From positions 26,636 through 90,635 of the forward strand of contig NZ_JAFBIQ010000007.1 of assembly GCF_021531315.1 (NCBI RefSeq): a stretch of DNA of 64,000 bases. Reading direction: 5' to 3'. The notes beneath the pieces are model-generated. The model was given only the letters and a program-made list of their open reading frames with translations, was not told where the DNA came from and ran no database searches. This document shows, in pieces, positions 14,490 to 23,785 of this stretch; within the stretch, counting starts at the first letter, position 1; each line of letters opens with the position of its first letter. The stretch is from Oscillibacter valericigenes (GTDB lineage Bacteria; Bacillota; Clostridia; Oscillospirales; Oscillospiraceae). Both the position numbers and the translations under genes were made by a program.

Positions 14490-15334
14490 GTGAAAGTCGT
14501 ATTCCCAACCTGCTGAGGTGTAGATGTTCACAAGACATTCCTGGTTGCTACCATCATCACCACGCCCGCAGACAGCTTGCAGCCCAACTATCAGAAAAAG
14601 CGATTCAGCACCTTCAATTCGGACTTGAACCGTTTCGCAGATTGGCTTCTGGAACACAACTGTTTGGATGTCTGCATGGAATCCACCGGAAAGTACTGGG
14701 TTCCGGTATTCAACGTCCTTGAAAAGCGTGGCATTCGGGTTGTAATAGCGAACCCAAAATGGGTAAAGGCTGTAAAGGGAAACAAGGATGATACGAAAGA
14801 TTCCAAGTGGATTGGGGATCTGTTTCGCATTGGCCTTGTAAAAAGCAGCTTCATCCCCGACCTGAATATCCGCATTTTGCGTGAGTTTACCCGCTACCGC
14901 TATAAGTTGGTATCCATGAAAAGCAGCGAGAAAAACCGCTTTCAGAATGCGTTCACAGTCTGCAATGTAGCATTGGATTCTGTTGTGTCCGATATGTTTG
15001 GTAAATCCGCAACTGCTATTACGGATTACCTCACATCCGACGAGTCCTTTGATCCGGAGCATTGTGTTTCCCTGTTACAGCGCTCCCTCAAAAAGAAGGC
15101 TGAACAAGTGCTGGAGTCCATTGAAGGCTTCTCCATTGCCAGTGAGCAGAAGGCCCGCATTAAAATCATCCGTGAACATTACGATTTTCTCGAGAAAATG
15201 ATTGCCAAGGTAGATACCTGTGTCAGTGAAATGGTGGAAAAACATGAAGGGGAAATTAACCTTCTTTGCACCATTCCGGGTATTGACCGTAACTCTGCAA
15301 TCACCATCATTTCTGAAATCGGTACGGATATGGC
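14490..15334 (+). pseudogene. IS110-family transposase, nonsense-mutated and 3'-truncated
   Basis: GGAGGAGG (14475-14482) precedes GTG 14490. The frame reads VKVVFPTC, stop, GVDVHKTFLVATIITT: TGA (14514-14516) replaces a residue of the conserved N-terminal RuvC-like motif around the first catalytic Asp (GVDVHK). The frame then continues through CMESTGKYWVPVFNVLEKRG, NPKWVKAVKGNKDDTKDSKW and IPGIDRNSAITIISEIGTDM. At 15335 an IS1182 element interrupts it, and the rest (serine-containing Tnp domain) is not found on the other side. Confidence 0.88.
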
Positions 15335-15403
15335 GCTGTTGACAAAGTCTCGCACCAACCCTCGCGGTATGTTATAATGAGGAAAACAACCTGAGGTGAT
15401 GGG

Positions 15404-15509
15404 ATGCAGCTGGCGATGCACATGGTAACGATCGAGGACCTAATGCCGCAGGAGCACTTCCTCCGAAAGCTGGAGGCGGCGCTGGATCTGTCGTTCGTGT
15501 ATGTGTATT
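15404..15509 (+). pseudogene. IS1182 transposase, 5' part
   Basis: GAGGTGAT precedes ATG 15404. The frame MQLAMHMVTIEDLMPQEHFL, then RKLEAALDLSFVYVY is the standard N-terminus of IS1182 transposases, cut by the IS21 left end. The remainder resumes at about 17965. Confidence 0.85.
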
Positions 15510-15608
15510 CTGTCAAGTAAAAATCCCTGGTTTTGCCAAAGCAAATTCCTTGGTATTGCCACGGGGATTCCCTGGTAATTGCCAAATAAATTCCCTGGTT
15601 TTGCCACG

Positions 15609-16349
15609 CTATTTTACCCGCATGAGAGCGTTGCGCAGGCGGTAACTCTGCCCCTCAAAGGTCAGCAGGTGACCATGATGTGCCAGGCGGTCAATCATAG
15701 CCGCAGCCATCTGGTCATCGGTAAAGATGGTGCCCCACTTGGAAAACTCCAGATTGGTGGTAATGATGAGACTCCGGCGCTCGTAGCAGCTTGAGATCAG
15801 TTGGAAGAGGAGCTGTGCCTGCTCCTTCTCCAGTGGAAGATAACCCCACTCGTCCAGAATTACCAGTTCCGCCCGGTCAATGGCTTGTAGCAGTTTCTCC
15901 AGGTTGCCGCTCCGGCGTGCCTCATCCAACTTGGTGGCCAGAGACGCAGCAGTAAAGAACCTGGTCTCCAAGCCAGCCTCGCAGGCTGCAACGCCCAGAG
16001 CAATGGCCAGATGGGTCTTTCCGGTTCCAACCGGACCATAGAGGATCAGGTTGCGCTTCATACGCGCAAAGTTGCAGCTGGTCACATCCTCTGCCGGCAA
16101 GGCCGCCGGTAAGCGCAGGGCTGTCCATTCATAGTCGTCCAGCGTCTTGCGTACAGGGAATGCAGCCCGCTTCAGCAGCCGTTCCCGCCGCAGGCGCTCC
16201 CGGTGAGCCAGTTCCTGGCTGAGCACCTGGTAGAGGAATTCCTCCTGCCTGGGGGTGGCCTCCAGCTCGCACATGGTCACCACCTGCTGGGTCAGGGCCA
16301 GCCGCTTGCAGGCTTTAGAGATTTCCTGCCGGATCAATGCCCGTTCCAT
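15609..16349 (-). CDS. istB: IS21 helper ATPase IstB
   Basis: 246 residues from ATG 16349, which overlaps the istA stop as TGATG. AAA+ ATPase with Walker A LYGPVGTGKTHLAIALG and Walker B ELVILDEWGYLPL, then SLIITTNLEFSKWGTIF, all diagnostic of IstB. It binds target DNA and recruits the IstA transposase. The gene looks intact, but its partner istA has an early stop codon. Confidence 0.93.
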   Translation of the reverse strand: MERALIRQEISKACKRLALTQQVVTMCELEATPRQEEFLYQVLSQELAHRERLRRERLLKRAAFPVRKTLDDYEWTALRLPAALPAEDVTSCNFARMKRNLILYGPVGTGKTHLAIALGVAACEAGLETRFFTAASLATKLDEARRSGNLEKLLQAIDRAELVILDEWGYLPLEKEQAQLLFQLISSCYERRSLIITTNLEFSKWGTIFTDDQMAAAMIDRLAHHGHLLTFEGQSYRLRNALMRVK

Positions 16350-17806
16350 CAGCACACCTCTTCTTTCAGCAGCTCATCATAGCGCTCCAGACCAGCATCA
16401 TTGGCGTGCTGGATCCCCATGGACATGAGACCTACCAGATACTCCGCACCAACCTCTTCGCCCTGACTTCGGCGAGTCAGCATCTGTTCCACGGCGTTGA
16501 GGGCAATATCAAAGTCATACCGGCCTGCCAACTCCTGCATCTGGGTCATTACCTGCCGCAGCCCGGCCTTGTCCATCTCATCCAGATAATCCCGCAGGGG
16601 ACAGGGAATATTTTCGCGGACCTGGCTGTTGTGCCATGCCCCGGGTTTCCTGGCCAGATCCCCCAGCATAAGCAGCCAATCACCAGTGTCAGTACGTTTC
16701 CCGCCAAACTGCCGTTCAAAGGATGAGATCACCCGGTTTTTGCTGTCCAGCGGCTCTACCGCAAAGGCGCCAATGCGTACCCACAGCTCGCTGTCTGCAT
16801 ATTGCGGGCCGATGTTGTAAAAGTGGCAGTTATCAATACAGAACTTCCCGTAGTGGTCTGTGGGCAGCCGGCGGTATTTGCAGCATTCAAAGGGCAGTTC
16901 CGGCAGATGCAGCAACTGCTGCTTGTCCTCCTGAAACAGCTCACACATGGGAATATTCAGCTTGTAGTGGTCCCTGCAGTTATCCAGTTCGCATTCCTCC
17001 AGCACCTGGGCATTGAAGTGCTCCAGCAACTCCGTTTTCGGAATGGGCACCAGAATATTACGGCGAAAGTACCCAACCTTGTTCTCGACATTTCCTTTTT
17101 CGTTCCCGGATCGGGGATTACAGAAGGTAAGGGAAAATCCATAGTGAACCTTAAATCTTTGAAACAGTTCGGTGAGACGAATGACCTCTCCCATGCGCCG
17201 GCCTGCGCCGGTGGCGTTGTCAATCACCACACGCTGTGGAACTCCTCCGATGTAGTGAAAGATGTCCTTGAGCCCCTGGCAGAGGCATTCCGCCGTCTCA
17301 CCGTGAAAGCACTGGAGGTAGCCCACATTGGAGTACGGGAAGGTCACCACCAGGTACTTTACCACGACACGACTACCGCGCACGTACATATCGCATTCAC
17401 CAAAGTCTGCCTGGCATTCGCCGGGATGCCAAACCAACTCCTGTGCTCCATGTCCCTGCCGACGTTCTGCCTTCCAGTCCGCCACATACCGGCTTACTGT
17501 TCTGTAGCTGCACGAAAACGCTGGGTCTTCCTTGACCAGGCGATCATAGATCCGTTTAGCCGTGTGCCGCTGTTTATGACGGTTTTGTTGGTCTTCCTCC
17601 AGCCAGACGCATATGGTGGGGATCCACGGAGCCAGTTTGCCGCATAATGGTTTTGGCTGCGGCACAGCGGGGCTGAAATCATCTTGCTTCATGTATTTTC
17701 GAACTGTCTTCGGATCTGCTCCTACCTGAGCGCTGATTTGATACGGCCCGAAGCCCTAGGCCTGCAATTCCTTGATTGCCGCAATTTCTTCCACGGTGAT
17801 TGCCAT
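16349..17806 (-). pseudogene. istA: IS21 transposase IstA with amber stop at codon 17
   Basis: ATG 17806 begins MAITVEEIAAIKELQA, then TAG (17758-17756), then GFGPYQISAQVGADPKTVRK, a helix-turn-helix start typical of IstA. The remaining ~465 codons are open and contain the rve/DDE core (WHPGECQADFGECDMYVRGS, VVIDNATGAG, SGNEKGNVENKVGYFRRN with the catalytic Glu). Restart at the ATG of MKQDDFSPAVPQPK (17692) would give a protein without the DNA-binding HTH. One point mutation thus probably silences the element, unless the stop is suppressed. Confidence 0.88.
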
Positions 17807-17964
17807 TCCTTTCATTCCCTCTCAGCTTTTGCTGGGACTATTCTAACACACTGTCTGCCTTTTCCCTTTACAGGGATTTTCTTGTGGCAAGACCAGGGAA
17901 TTTTTTTGGCAATTTCAAGGATTTTGCGTTGGCATTTTCAGGGATATCTTATTGTCTCATAACA

Positions 17965-19230
17965 GTGTACGAGGAAACAACCCCGCTTTACAGCAAAAAA
18001 TATGGCCGCCCGCCCATCGACCCGGTGGTTATCGTGAAGTACCTGCTGGTGGGTTTTCTGTACGGCATCCCGTCGGAGCGGGAGATCGAGCGGCGCGTCC
18101 AGACCGACATCGCCCTGCGCTGGTATCTGGGCCTCGACCTCTTTGACCGGGTGCCGGATCACAGCACCGTCTCGCAGCTGCGCCGCCGGAAACCGTCCTT
18201 CCACAAGGTGTTTCGGCGGTTATTTGAAGAAGTCGTGGGGCAGTGCGTCGAAAAAGGCCTTGTCAGCGGGCGTGTGGTCGGCACGGACTCGACCCACGTC
18301 AAGGCCAACGCCTCCCGTGCGTCGGAAGAACTGGTGGAAGTCGCGGAGGAGGCCGGCGTTTACTGGGAACGGCTGGACGATTATGAGGAGGAAGGGTTGG
18401 AGGAACTTGAGCGGCGAACCGGAAAGCGCCGCAAAAAGCGGACAAAGCAGATCAAACGGGACAACCGCCGCACCCACAAGCGCGTCAGCCGCACAGACCC
18501 GGAGTCGGGTCATCTGAAGCGCCCGGGGAAACCGGAGGGGCCTCATTACCTCGCCCATCAGGCGGTGGACAGCGACTACGGCATCATCGTAGGCCAGACC
18601 GTGACTGCCGGAGATGTGAACGATTCCGTGCCGTTTTTGGGCCTGATCGAGCATATTCACGAAAATGTTGTACCAATTCAGGCTGCCACGGCGGACGCCG
18701 CCTACGATTTCCCGCTGGCCCATCGGGTGCTGGGCGAGCTGGGGATCGACTTCTTTGTACGGCCGCAGAAGACCGCCGCGCGGGTGTCTGTCCAGTTTAC
18801 GCGGGACGATTTTTGCCGCGACGAGAACCGTGATGTGTACCTCTGTCCCATTGGAAAAGAGCTGTGTTTAAGGCGGCTGGCCCGCAGCGCCAGCGGCCTG
18901 TTTTGGGAGTATCAGGCGGATAAGCGGGACTGTGCGCTCTGTCCGCTGCGGGAAAAATGCCTGCGCGAGAGCGACAAACGCGGCGCAAGAAAGGTGTCCG
19001 TCAGCTACTTTGCGGCAGACCGACAGCGCAACCTGGAACGCCGTTCCAGCCCGGAATACCGGGAGGCGCTGAAACTGCGGCAGGTCTGGTGCGAGGGCTC
19101 GTTTTCCGCGCAGAAGCGCGAGCACAACTTAGCGCGCGTTTTGCGACGAGGCTTAGAGGCAGCGGAGGACCACTGCCTCTTGTCGGCGACCGCATTGAAC
19201 CTGAAACGGATGATAAAACACGCCGGATGA
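17965..19230 (+). pseudogene. IS1182 transposase, 3' part
   Basis: Continues the frame cut at 15504: TVYEETTPLYSKKYGRPPID, SEREIERRVQTDIALRWYLG, VGTDSTHVKANASRASEEL (first DDE Asp), TADAAYDFPLAHRVLGELGI and the C-terminal Glu region EGSFSAQKREHNLARVLRRG, ending MIKHAG. The coding content is complete apart from the IS21 insertion, so precise excision would restore the gene. Confidence 0.9.
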
Positions 19231-19289
19231 CGCCAGAGGGCGTCTTTTTTTGTTGGTAGGGCGGAGCGGAGCGAGACTTTGTCAACAGC

Positions 19290-19620
19290 ACCAAATCGTG
19301 CCTTTTTCTGTCTGTTTAATTTTGTCAGTTGCGGTCGCTTTTTCGGTAACTATCTCTAAATTCTTTGATTTCTGTCTTGGTTTTTATCGGTAGTTCCCAA
19401 TATGGGAATCCTCGGGATGAATAACCCCAACCGGTTCTGCTCAGCCGGATCAGTCTTGAGGGTCTCGTAGGAGAGTCCTCTCTGCCGCAGCAAAGATACG
19501 CGGAAAGCCTACTGTAATTTTCATTAATATCAATCCGCTTCTGTCCTGTTAAGCCCTTGCGGCGCAGTGGTTTGCCAAGCGTCGCCGCCTTTGCTCAATT
19601 TAGAAGAGTCGACCTTAATT
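19290..19620. other. Junction region with a second copy of the island end
   Basis: No intact gene. A minus-strand frame ending FPYWELPIKTKTEIKEFRDS looks like a lost protein C-terminus. At 19507-19575 lies a copy of the outer ~65 bases of the island's right end. The other half of the IS110 element, expected here, is absent, so a deletion or rearrangement has occurred. Confidence 0.5.
19507..19575 (+). repeat. Internal copy of the island's right terminal repeat
   Basis: CCTACTGTAATTTTCATTAA, then ATATCAATCCG and AAGCCCTTG follow the same order as 33779-33830 (CCTACTGTAATTTTTAATAA, ACCAATCCG, AAGCCCTTG). Orientation is that of the right end. It suggests that two related elements, or a partial duplication, built the island. 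Confidence 0.7.
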
Positions 19621-19740
19621 AATGTACACTGAATAATAGAAAAAGCCTTATATTTCAATCCATAGAAGCCAATTCGTGGTATAATTGGAGCAAGGAAAAT
19701 GACAAGAATTCAGCAAAAACCTTGCACCTGGAGGGCAACT

Positions 19741-20528
19741 ATGTATCGTTACAGCAATGGCCAGATCAGCTTGGCGGATTTCAAACAGCCGGTGGGCATG
19801 AATCTGAAGGAAAGCAACCGTTGGGTAAAGAAAGCCCAGACGATCCCCTGGCCGGAGATCGAGAAGCGCTACGCCGCCCTATTCACCAACCGGAAAGGCA
19901 ATGTGGCCAAGCCGCTGCGTCTGGCCTTGGGAGCCTGCATCATTCAGGCGGAATATGGCTATTCTGACGAGGAAACCGCGCTTCAGATCCAGGAGAACCC
20001 ATATCTTCAATATTTCTGCGGGTATCCTGGCTATGATGACGAAAAGCTGCCCTTTGACCCGTCTTTGATGGTGTATTTCCGCAAGCGCCTGACACCGGAA
20101 GTGCTGGGTGAGATCAATGAGATGATCGTGCGGGACGCGAAGGAGCGTCAGGTCAAAGAAACCGATTCCAAGGATGACGATGATTCTGACGGCCAGCCGG
20201 GAACTGGCGGAAACAGCGGCACTATGATCGTGGACGCCACCTGCGCGCCGTCCAATATCCGTTATCCTCAGGATGTTTCCCTGCTCAACGAGGCCAGGGA
20301 GAACGCCGAAACGCTTTTGGATGTTCTTCACAATCCCGCGGACGGAAAGAAGCCTCGAACCTACCGCAAACGCGCCCGGAAAGAATACCTGAAATACACA
20401 AGATGCCGTAAACACACCGCGAAAATGACCCGCAAAGCCATTGGAAAGCAGCTGGCTTACCTCCGGCGCGACCTGAATGCCATCGATGGCAAACTGTCCC
20501 TCGGAAAAAATCTGCCCCCTCGCCAGAC
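19741..20528 (+). pseudogene. IS5-like transposase, 5' part
   Basis: GGAGGG precedes ATG 19741 (MYRYSNGQISLADFKQPVGM). Typical features: KPLRLALGACIIQAEYGYSD, an N-terminal DUF772-type region (NPYLQYFCGYPGYDDEKLPF), and the first catalytic Asp in TMIVDATCAPSNIRYPQD. Coding breaks at GKNLPPRQT, where the IS4-family element is inserted, and resumes in the same frame at 22126. Confidence 0.88.
20519..20528 (+). repeat. IS4 target-site duplication, left copy
   Basis: CTCGCCAGAC, repeated at 22124-22133 on the other side of the IS4-family element. Confidence 0.9.
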
Positions 20529-22123
20529 CAATGTCAGTAAGTTAAGCTGACAAAAGCATCATTTCGTGCGGCCATTTTGCTAACTTCGGTTAGCAAAATG
20601 GCCTTTGTAGTTAGAAGCGTGTCCCGACACGCCAAACTACGAGGAGGCTTACTTATGAATCCAAAAACCGTAAAAAAGCACTGAAAGATGCAATTCAAGC
20701 TATGACAGACTACAAATGGCTCTTCTCCGCAAGACCCGGCAAAGACAATACCAGGAACAGGAAGTTTCCCTTTCAAAAAGTGATTCCCTTCATCCTGGCC
20801 TTTAGAGGCGGAACGCTTAACCACGAAATTATGGATTTCTTTGGCTTGGATCCCTCTACGGGAACTTCTTCTGCTTTTATCCAACGACTATCTACAATCC
20901 TTCCAGAGGCGCTTGAATCCCTATTCCATGACTTCTCCAGAAGTGTCGACGAAAACAAGCTGTACAGAGGCCTCCGTCTTCTTGCCGTTGACGGCTCCGA
21001 TTTGCAGATTGCAGCCAATCCCAAAGACCCGGATTCCTTCTATCCGGGGGTAAACGGGCAGAGAGCATACAACCTGCTGCATATCAACGCTATGTATGAT
21101 TTGCACCAGCACATTTATGTGGATGCTCTTGTTCAGAAAAGCAGAAAGGCTGACGAATCCGCTGCATTAACTGCCATGGTAGATCGCACTGCTATTGAAA
21201 GTGCTTTGCTCTTTGCGGACAGAGGCTATGAATCCTATAACAATCTTGCTCACATTCAGGAGAAGGGCTGGAATTTCTTGATCAGAATTAAGGACGGCAC
21301 AGCCGGTATTGCATCCGGCCTTGCTTTGCCAGCCACAGATGAGTTCGATGTTCCTTTCCATTTGAAACTGACAAATAAGCAGTCAAATGAAGTAAAAGAA
21401 CTGCTTAAAGACAAAAATCACTATAGGCATATCACAAATACCATCCGATTTGATTATCTGCCACGCACATCAAGAAAGTACGACCCTGCTGTATTCTTTG
21501 AACTGCATTTCAGAATCGTTCGCTTTCCTATCTCAGATACCGCGTGTGAAACCATTATTACGAATCTGGATGCATCCGCTTTCCCTTTACATGATATTAA
21601 GAGGCTTTATGCGATGCGCTGGGGTATTGAGACCTCTTTCCGCAACTTGAAACACACTCTGGGACTTCTTCATTTACACGCAAAAAAGGTGGAGTTCGTT
21701 CTCCAGGAGATTTTTGCCAAGCTCACCATGTACAACTTCTGCGAATTGATTACACAGTCCGTAGTCATCCGGCAGGCACAGAAAACGCATACCTATAAGG
21801 TTAATTTCTCTGATGCAGTACATATTTGCAGACAATTCTTCCTTGGAGATGTCCCTCCACCCATTCTTGAAGCCATGCTTATGAGATATATTTCGCCCAT
21901 TCGCCCCGGTCGAAAAGATACTCGTAAGCTAACGCAGAAATCTTCTGCCAGCTTCACCTATAGAGTAGCACAATTCTTGTGATTTGAACATTCTTTTTTA
22001 AGCGGATTTTCCGATCCGCTTTGTTGTTATGCCCTGATATCGCAAAAAACAGCGCACAGCTTGCTTTCGCTTTGCTGTGTGCTGTCTTTGTGAGGTTCCT
22101 TACTTGCTAACTAAGTGACATTG
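20529..22123 (+). mobile_element. IS4-family insertion sequence, 1595 bp
   Basis: Terminal inverted repeats CAATGTCAGTAAGTTA (20529) and, inverted, CAATGTCACTTAGTTA (22123 backwards), bounded by a 10-bp target duplication. A strong hairpin at 20570-20605 (GGCCATTTTGCTAAC…GTTAGCAAAATGGCC) blocks incoming transcription. A terminator AAGCGGA…TCCGCTT at 21999-22021 closes the gene. This is the youngest-looking insertion in the island. Confidence 0.93.
20702..21982 (+). CDS. IS4-family transposase
   Basis: 426 residues from ATG 20702. DDE motifs are visible: LLAVDGSDLQIAANPKD (first Asp), ALLFADRGYESYNNLAHIQE (second Asp) and LYAMRWGIETSFRNLKHTLG (Y-(2)-R-(3)-E-(6)-K signature). A better ribosome site (GAGGAGG) stands before ATG 20655, but that frame stops after MNPKTVKKH. 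The open frame continues upstream as ESKNRKKALKDAIQA, so a one-base loss in the A-run near 20664 has probably shifted the natural N-terminus (expected MNPKNRKKALKDAIQA). Activity is therefore uncertain. Confidence 0.85.
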   Translation: MTDYKWLFSARPGKDNTRNRKFPFQKVIPFILAFRGGTLNHEIMDFFGLDPSTGTSSAFIQRLSTILPEALESLFHDFSRSVDENKLYRGLRLLAVDGSDLQIAANPKDPDSFYPGVNGQRAYNLLHINAMYDLHQHIYVDALVQKSRKADESAALTAMVDRTAIESALLFADRGYESYNNLAHIQEKGWNFLIRIKDGTAGIASGLALPATDEFDVPFHLKLTNKQSNEVKELLKDKNHYRHITNTIRFDYLPRTSRKYDPAVFFELHFRIVRFPISDTACETIITNLDASAFPLHDIKRLYAMRWGIETSFRNLKHTLGLLHLHAKKVEFVLQEIFAKLTMYNFCELITQSVVIRQAQKTHTYKVNFSDAVHICRQFFLGDVPPPILEAMLMRYISPIRPGRKDTRKLTQKSSASFTYRVAQFL

Positions 22124-22782
22124 CTCGCCAGACGGAGCGTTTGGACACGATCCGCACCGTCTATGAGCAGCAGAAGTACATGTACGATAACCGTACCCAC
22201 AGCGTACCTGACCGGATCGTCAGCGTGAGCCAGCCCTTCGTTCGGCCCATTGTGCGGGGAAGAGCGGGAAAGCCGGTGGAGTTTGGCGCGAAGCTGGACA
22301 TCAGTGTCGTTGACGGATGGACGCGGCTGGAGTGCTGTTCTTTTGACGCCTACAATGAGGCGGGAAATCTGCGGGAAATGGCAGAGCGGTTCCGAGCGCG
22401 AGAAGGGCATTACCCCAGCCGGATCCTGGCGGACAAAATCTACCGAAACCGGGAGAATCTCAGCTATTGCAAGGCGCATGGGATCCGTCTTTCCGGCCCA
22501 GCTCTGGGGCGGCCCAAGAAGGGTGAAACCAGAGACAAGGCTCAGGACTATCGGGATGAGTGCGAGCGCGTGGAAGTGGAGCGCAGATTCAGTCTGGCAA
22601 AGCGTAAATGTGGCATGGGGCTGGTTACTGCAAAGCTGCGGGAGACTGCGGCCCATGTGATCGCCATGTCCGTTCTGGCGCTGAATCTCCGCAAGATTCA
22701 GTGCGCTCTTTTGAGAATGCTCGCATATCTTCTGGAGCTTCTCGCTCAGAACAAAAATTGGGCACTTGTTCAGTGGACATTA
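22124..22782 (+). pseudogene. IS5-like transposase, 3' part
   Basis: After the duplicated CTCGCCAGAC the frame resumes as RQTERLDTIRTVYEQQKYMY, DISVVDGWTRLECCSFDAYN (second Asp) and the Glu region ERVEVERRFSLAKRKCGMGL. It runs through the right inverted repeat and has no stop until beyond it, so the natural C-terminus was lost or extended. Confidence 0.85.
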
Positions 22783-22792
22783 TTTAGTCTCT

Positions 22793-23773
22793 TTATTTTC
22801 CTACAGCCTGTTTTACAGCTGCCACAATATCCTTGGGCAGCGTGCGGCACAGATCCTCCAGATGCGGAGTCATCGGGATGGGAACAAACGGCGCACCGAT
22901 ACGAACAACAGGTGCTTTCAGGTCAGAGAACGCCTCCTCCGCAATTGTAGCAGAGAGCTCTGCGCCGAAACCGCACTGCTTGACTGCCTCATGCGCGACA
23001 ACGACGCGGCCGGTCTTTTTGACCGACGCAAGGACCGTCTCCTTATCCCACGGAGACACGGTGCGCAGATCGATGACCTCTGCGTCAATGCCCTCCTTGG
23101 CAAGCTCTTCTGCCGCCGTCAGCGCACGACTGACCATAACGCCGTAGACCACGATGCTGACGTCCTTCCCCTCACGGGCGATACGCGCCTTACCGATGGG
23201 AATGGTGTACTCTTCGTCCGGCACCTCGCCCTCCATTTTGAAGAGCGTCTTATGCTCAAAGAACATGACCGGATTGTCGTTGCGAATGGCAGTCTTGAGC
23301 AGGCCCTTGCCCTCGGCAGGGCTGGAGGGAATGACTACCTGTAGGCCGGGCATATGCGCAAACCACGCCTCCAGACAGTCGGTATGATGTGCGCCCTGCA
23401 TCTTCAGGATACCGTCGGGACAACGCACGACCATATGCACCTTACCCTGTCCGCCAAACATATAGCGAGACTTCGCTGCCTGATTGGTCAGCTCATCCAT
23501 GCATACGGGAAGGCAGTTAGAGAAGCGCATATCAATGACAGGACGCATTCCCGCCAAGGCCGCGCCAACGGCGCTTGCCACAATAGCAGTCTCGGAGATC
23601 GGTGCGTCAAGCACACGGCTCTGATCGCCGACGGCCTCGCCGAGACCAATATAATGTCCCATGGAGCCACCGTTCCCGATGATGTCCTCCGCCATCGCGT
23701 AAACGGACGGGTCGCGGAGCATCTCCTCTTTCATCGCTTCCCAAGTTGCCTGCTTATATGTCTTAATACTCAT
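22793..23773 (-). CDS. acoB: Acetoin/2-oxoacid dehydrogenase E1 component, beta subunit
   Basis: 326 residues, the usual length. Motifs: MAEDIIGNGGSMGHYIGLGE, ISETAIVASAVGAALAGMRP and MRFSNCLPVCMDELTNQAAK, then a C-terminal transketolase domain (VIDLRTVSPWDKETVLASVK, VAHEAVKQCGFGAELSATIA). With the alpha subunit it forms the thiamine-diphosphate E1 that oxidatively cleaves acetoin or decarboxylates a 2-oxo acid and passes the acyl group to E2. GGGGGAC precedes ATG 23773. The stop lies 10 bases from the IS5-like right end; E2 and E3 genes, normally next, are missing, perhaps removed by that insertion. Confidence 0.88.
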   Translation of the reverse strand: MSIKTYKQATWEAMKEEMLRDPSVYAMAEDIIGNGGSMGHYIGLGEAVGDQSRVLDAPISETAIVASAVGAALAGMRPVIDMRFSNCLPVCMDELTNQAAKSRYMFGGQGKVHMVVRCPDGILKMQGAHHTDCLEAWFAHMPGLQVVIPSSPAEGKGLLKTAIRNDNPVMFFEHKTLFKMEGEVPDEEYTIPIGKARIAREGKDVSIVVYGVMVSRALTAAEELAKEGIDAEVIDLRTVSPWDKETVLASVKKTGRVVVAHEAVKQCGFGAELSATIAEEAFSDLKAPVVRIGAPFVPIPMTPHLEDLCRTLPKDIVAAVKQAVGK

Positions 23774-23785
23774 GTTCCGTCCCCC

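Larger units (their letters stand above)
15504..17964 (-). mobile_element. IS21-family element (istA/istB) inserted in IS1182
   Basis: Both ends carry the multiple short subterminal repeats typical of IS21: CCCTGGTTTTGCCA-type copies near 15523, 15547, 15568 and 15593, and inverted copies at 17886-17945. The outer tips TGTATTC… and (inverted) TGTTATG… are equidistant (19 bases) from ATCCCTG. The flanks share GTGTA, a possible target duplication, though its exact extent is not resolved. Genes run istA then istB on the minus strand. Confidence 0.85.
15335..19289 (+). mobile_element. IS1182-family element, split by IS21
   Basis: Terminal inverted repeats GCTGTTGACAAAGTCTCGC (15335-15353) and its exact complement (19271-19289). 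The transposase starts at ATG 15404 and ends at 19230, but an IS21 element sits at 15504-17964 after about 34 codons. The element is inserted in the IS110 transposase. Confidence 0.9.
19621..22782 (+). mobile_element. IS5-like DDE element, split by an IS4-family insertion
   Basis: Ends AATGTACACTGAA (19621) and the inverted AATGTCCACTGAA (22781 backwards). Contains one transposase interrupted at 20529-22123. TATAAT at 19680-19685 may be its -10. Confidence 0.75.
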
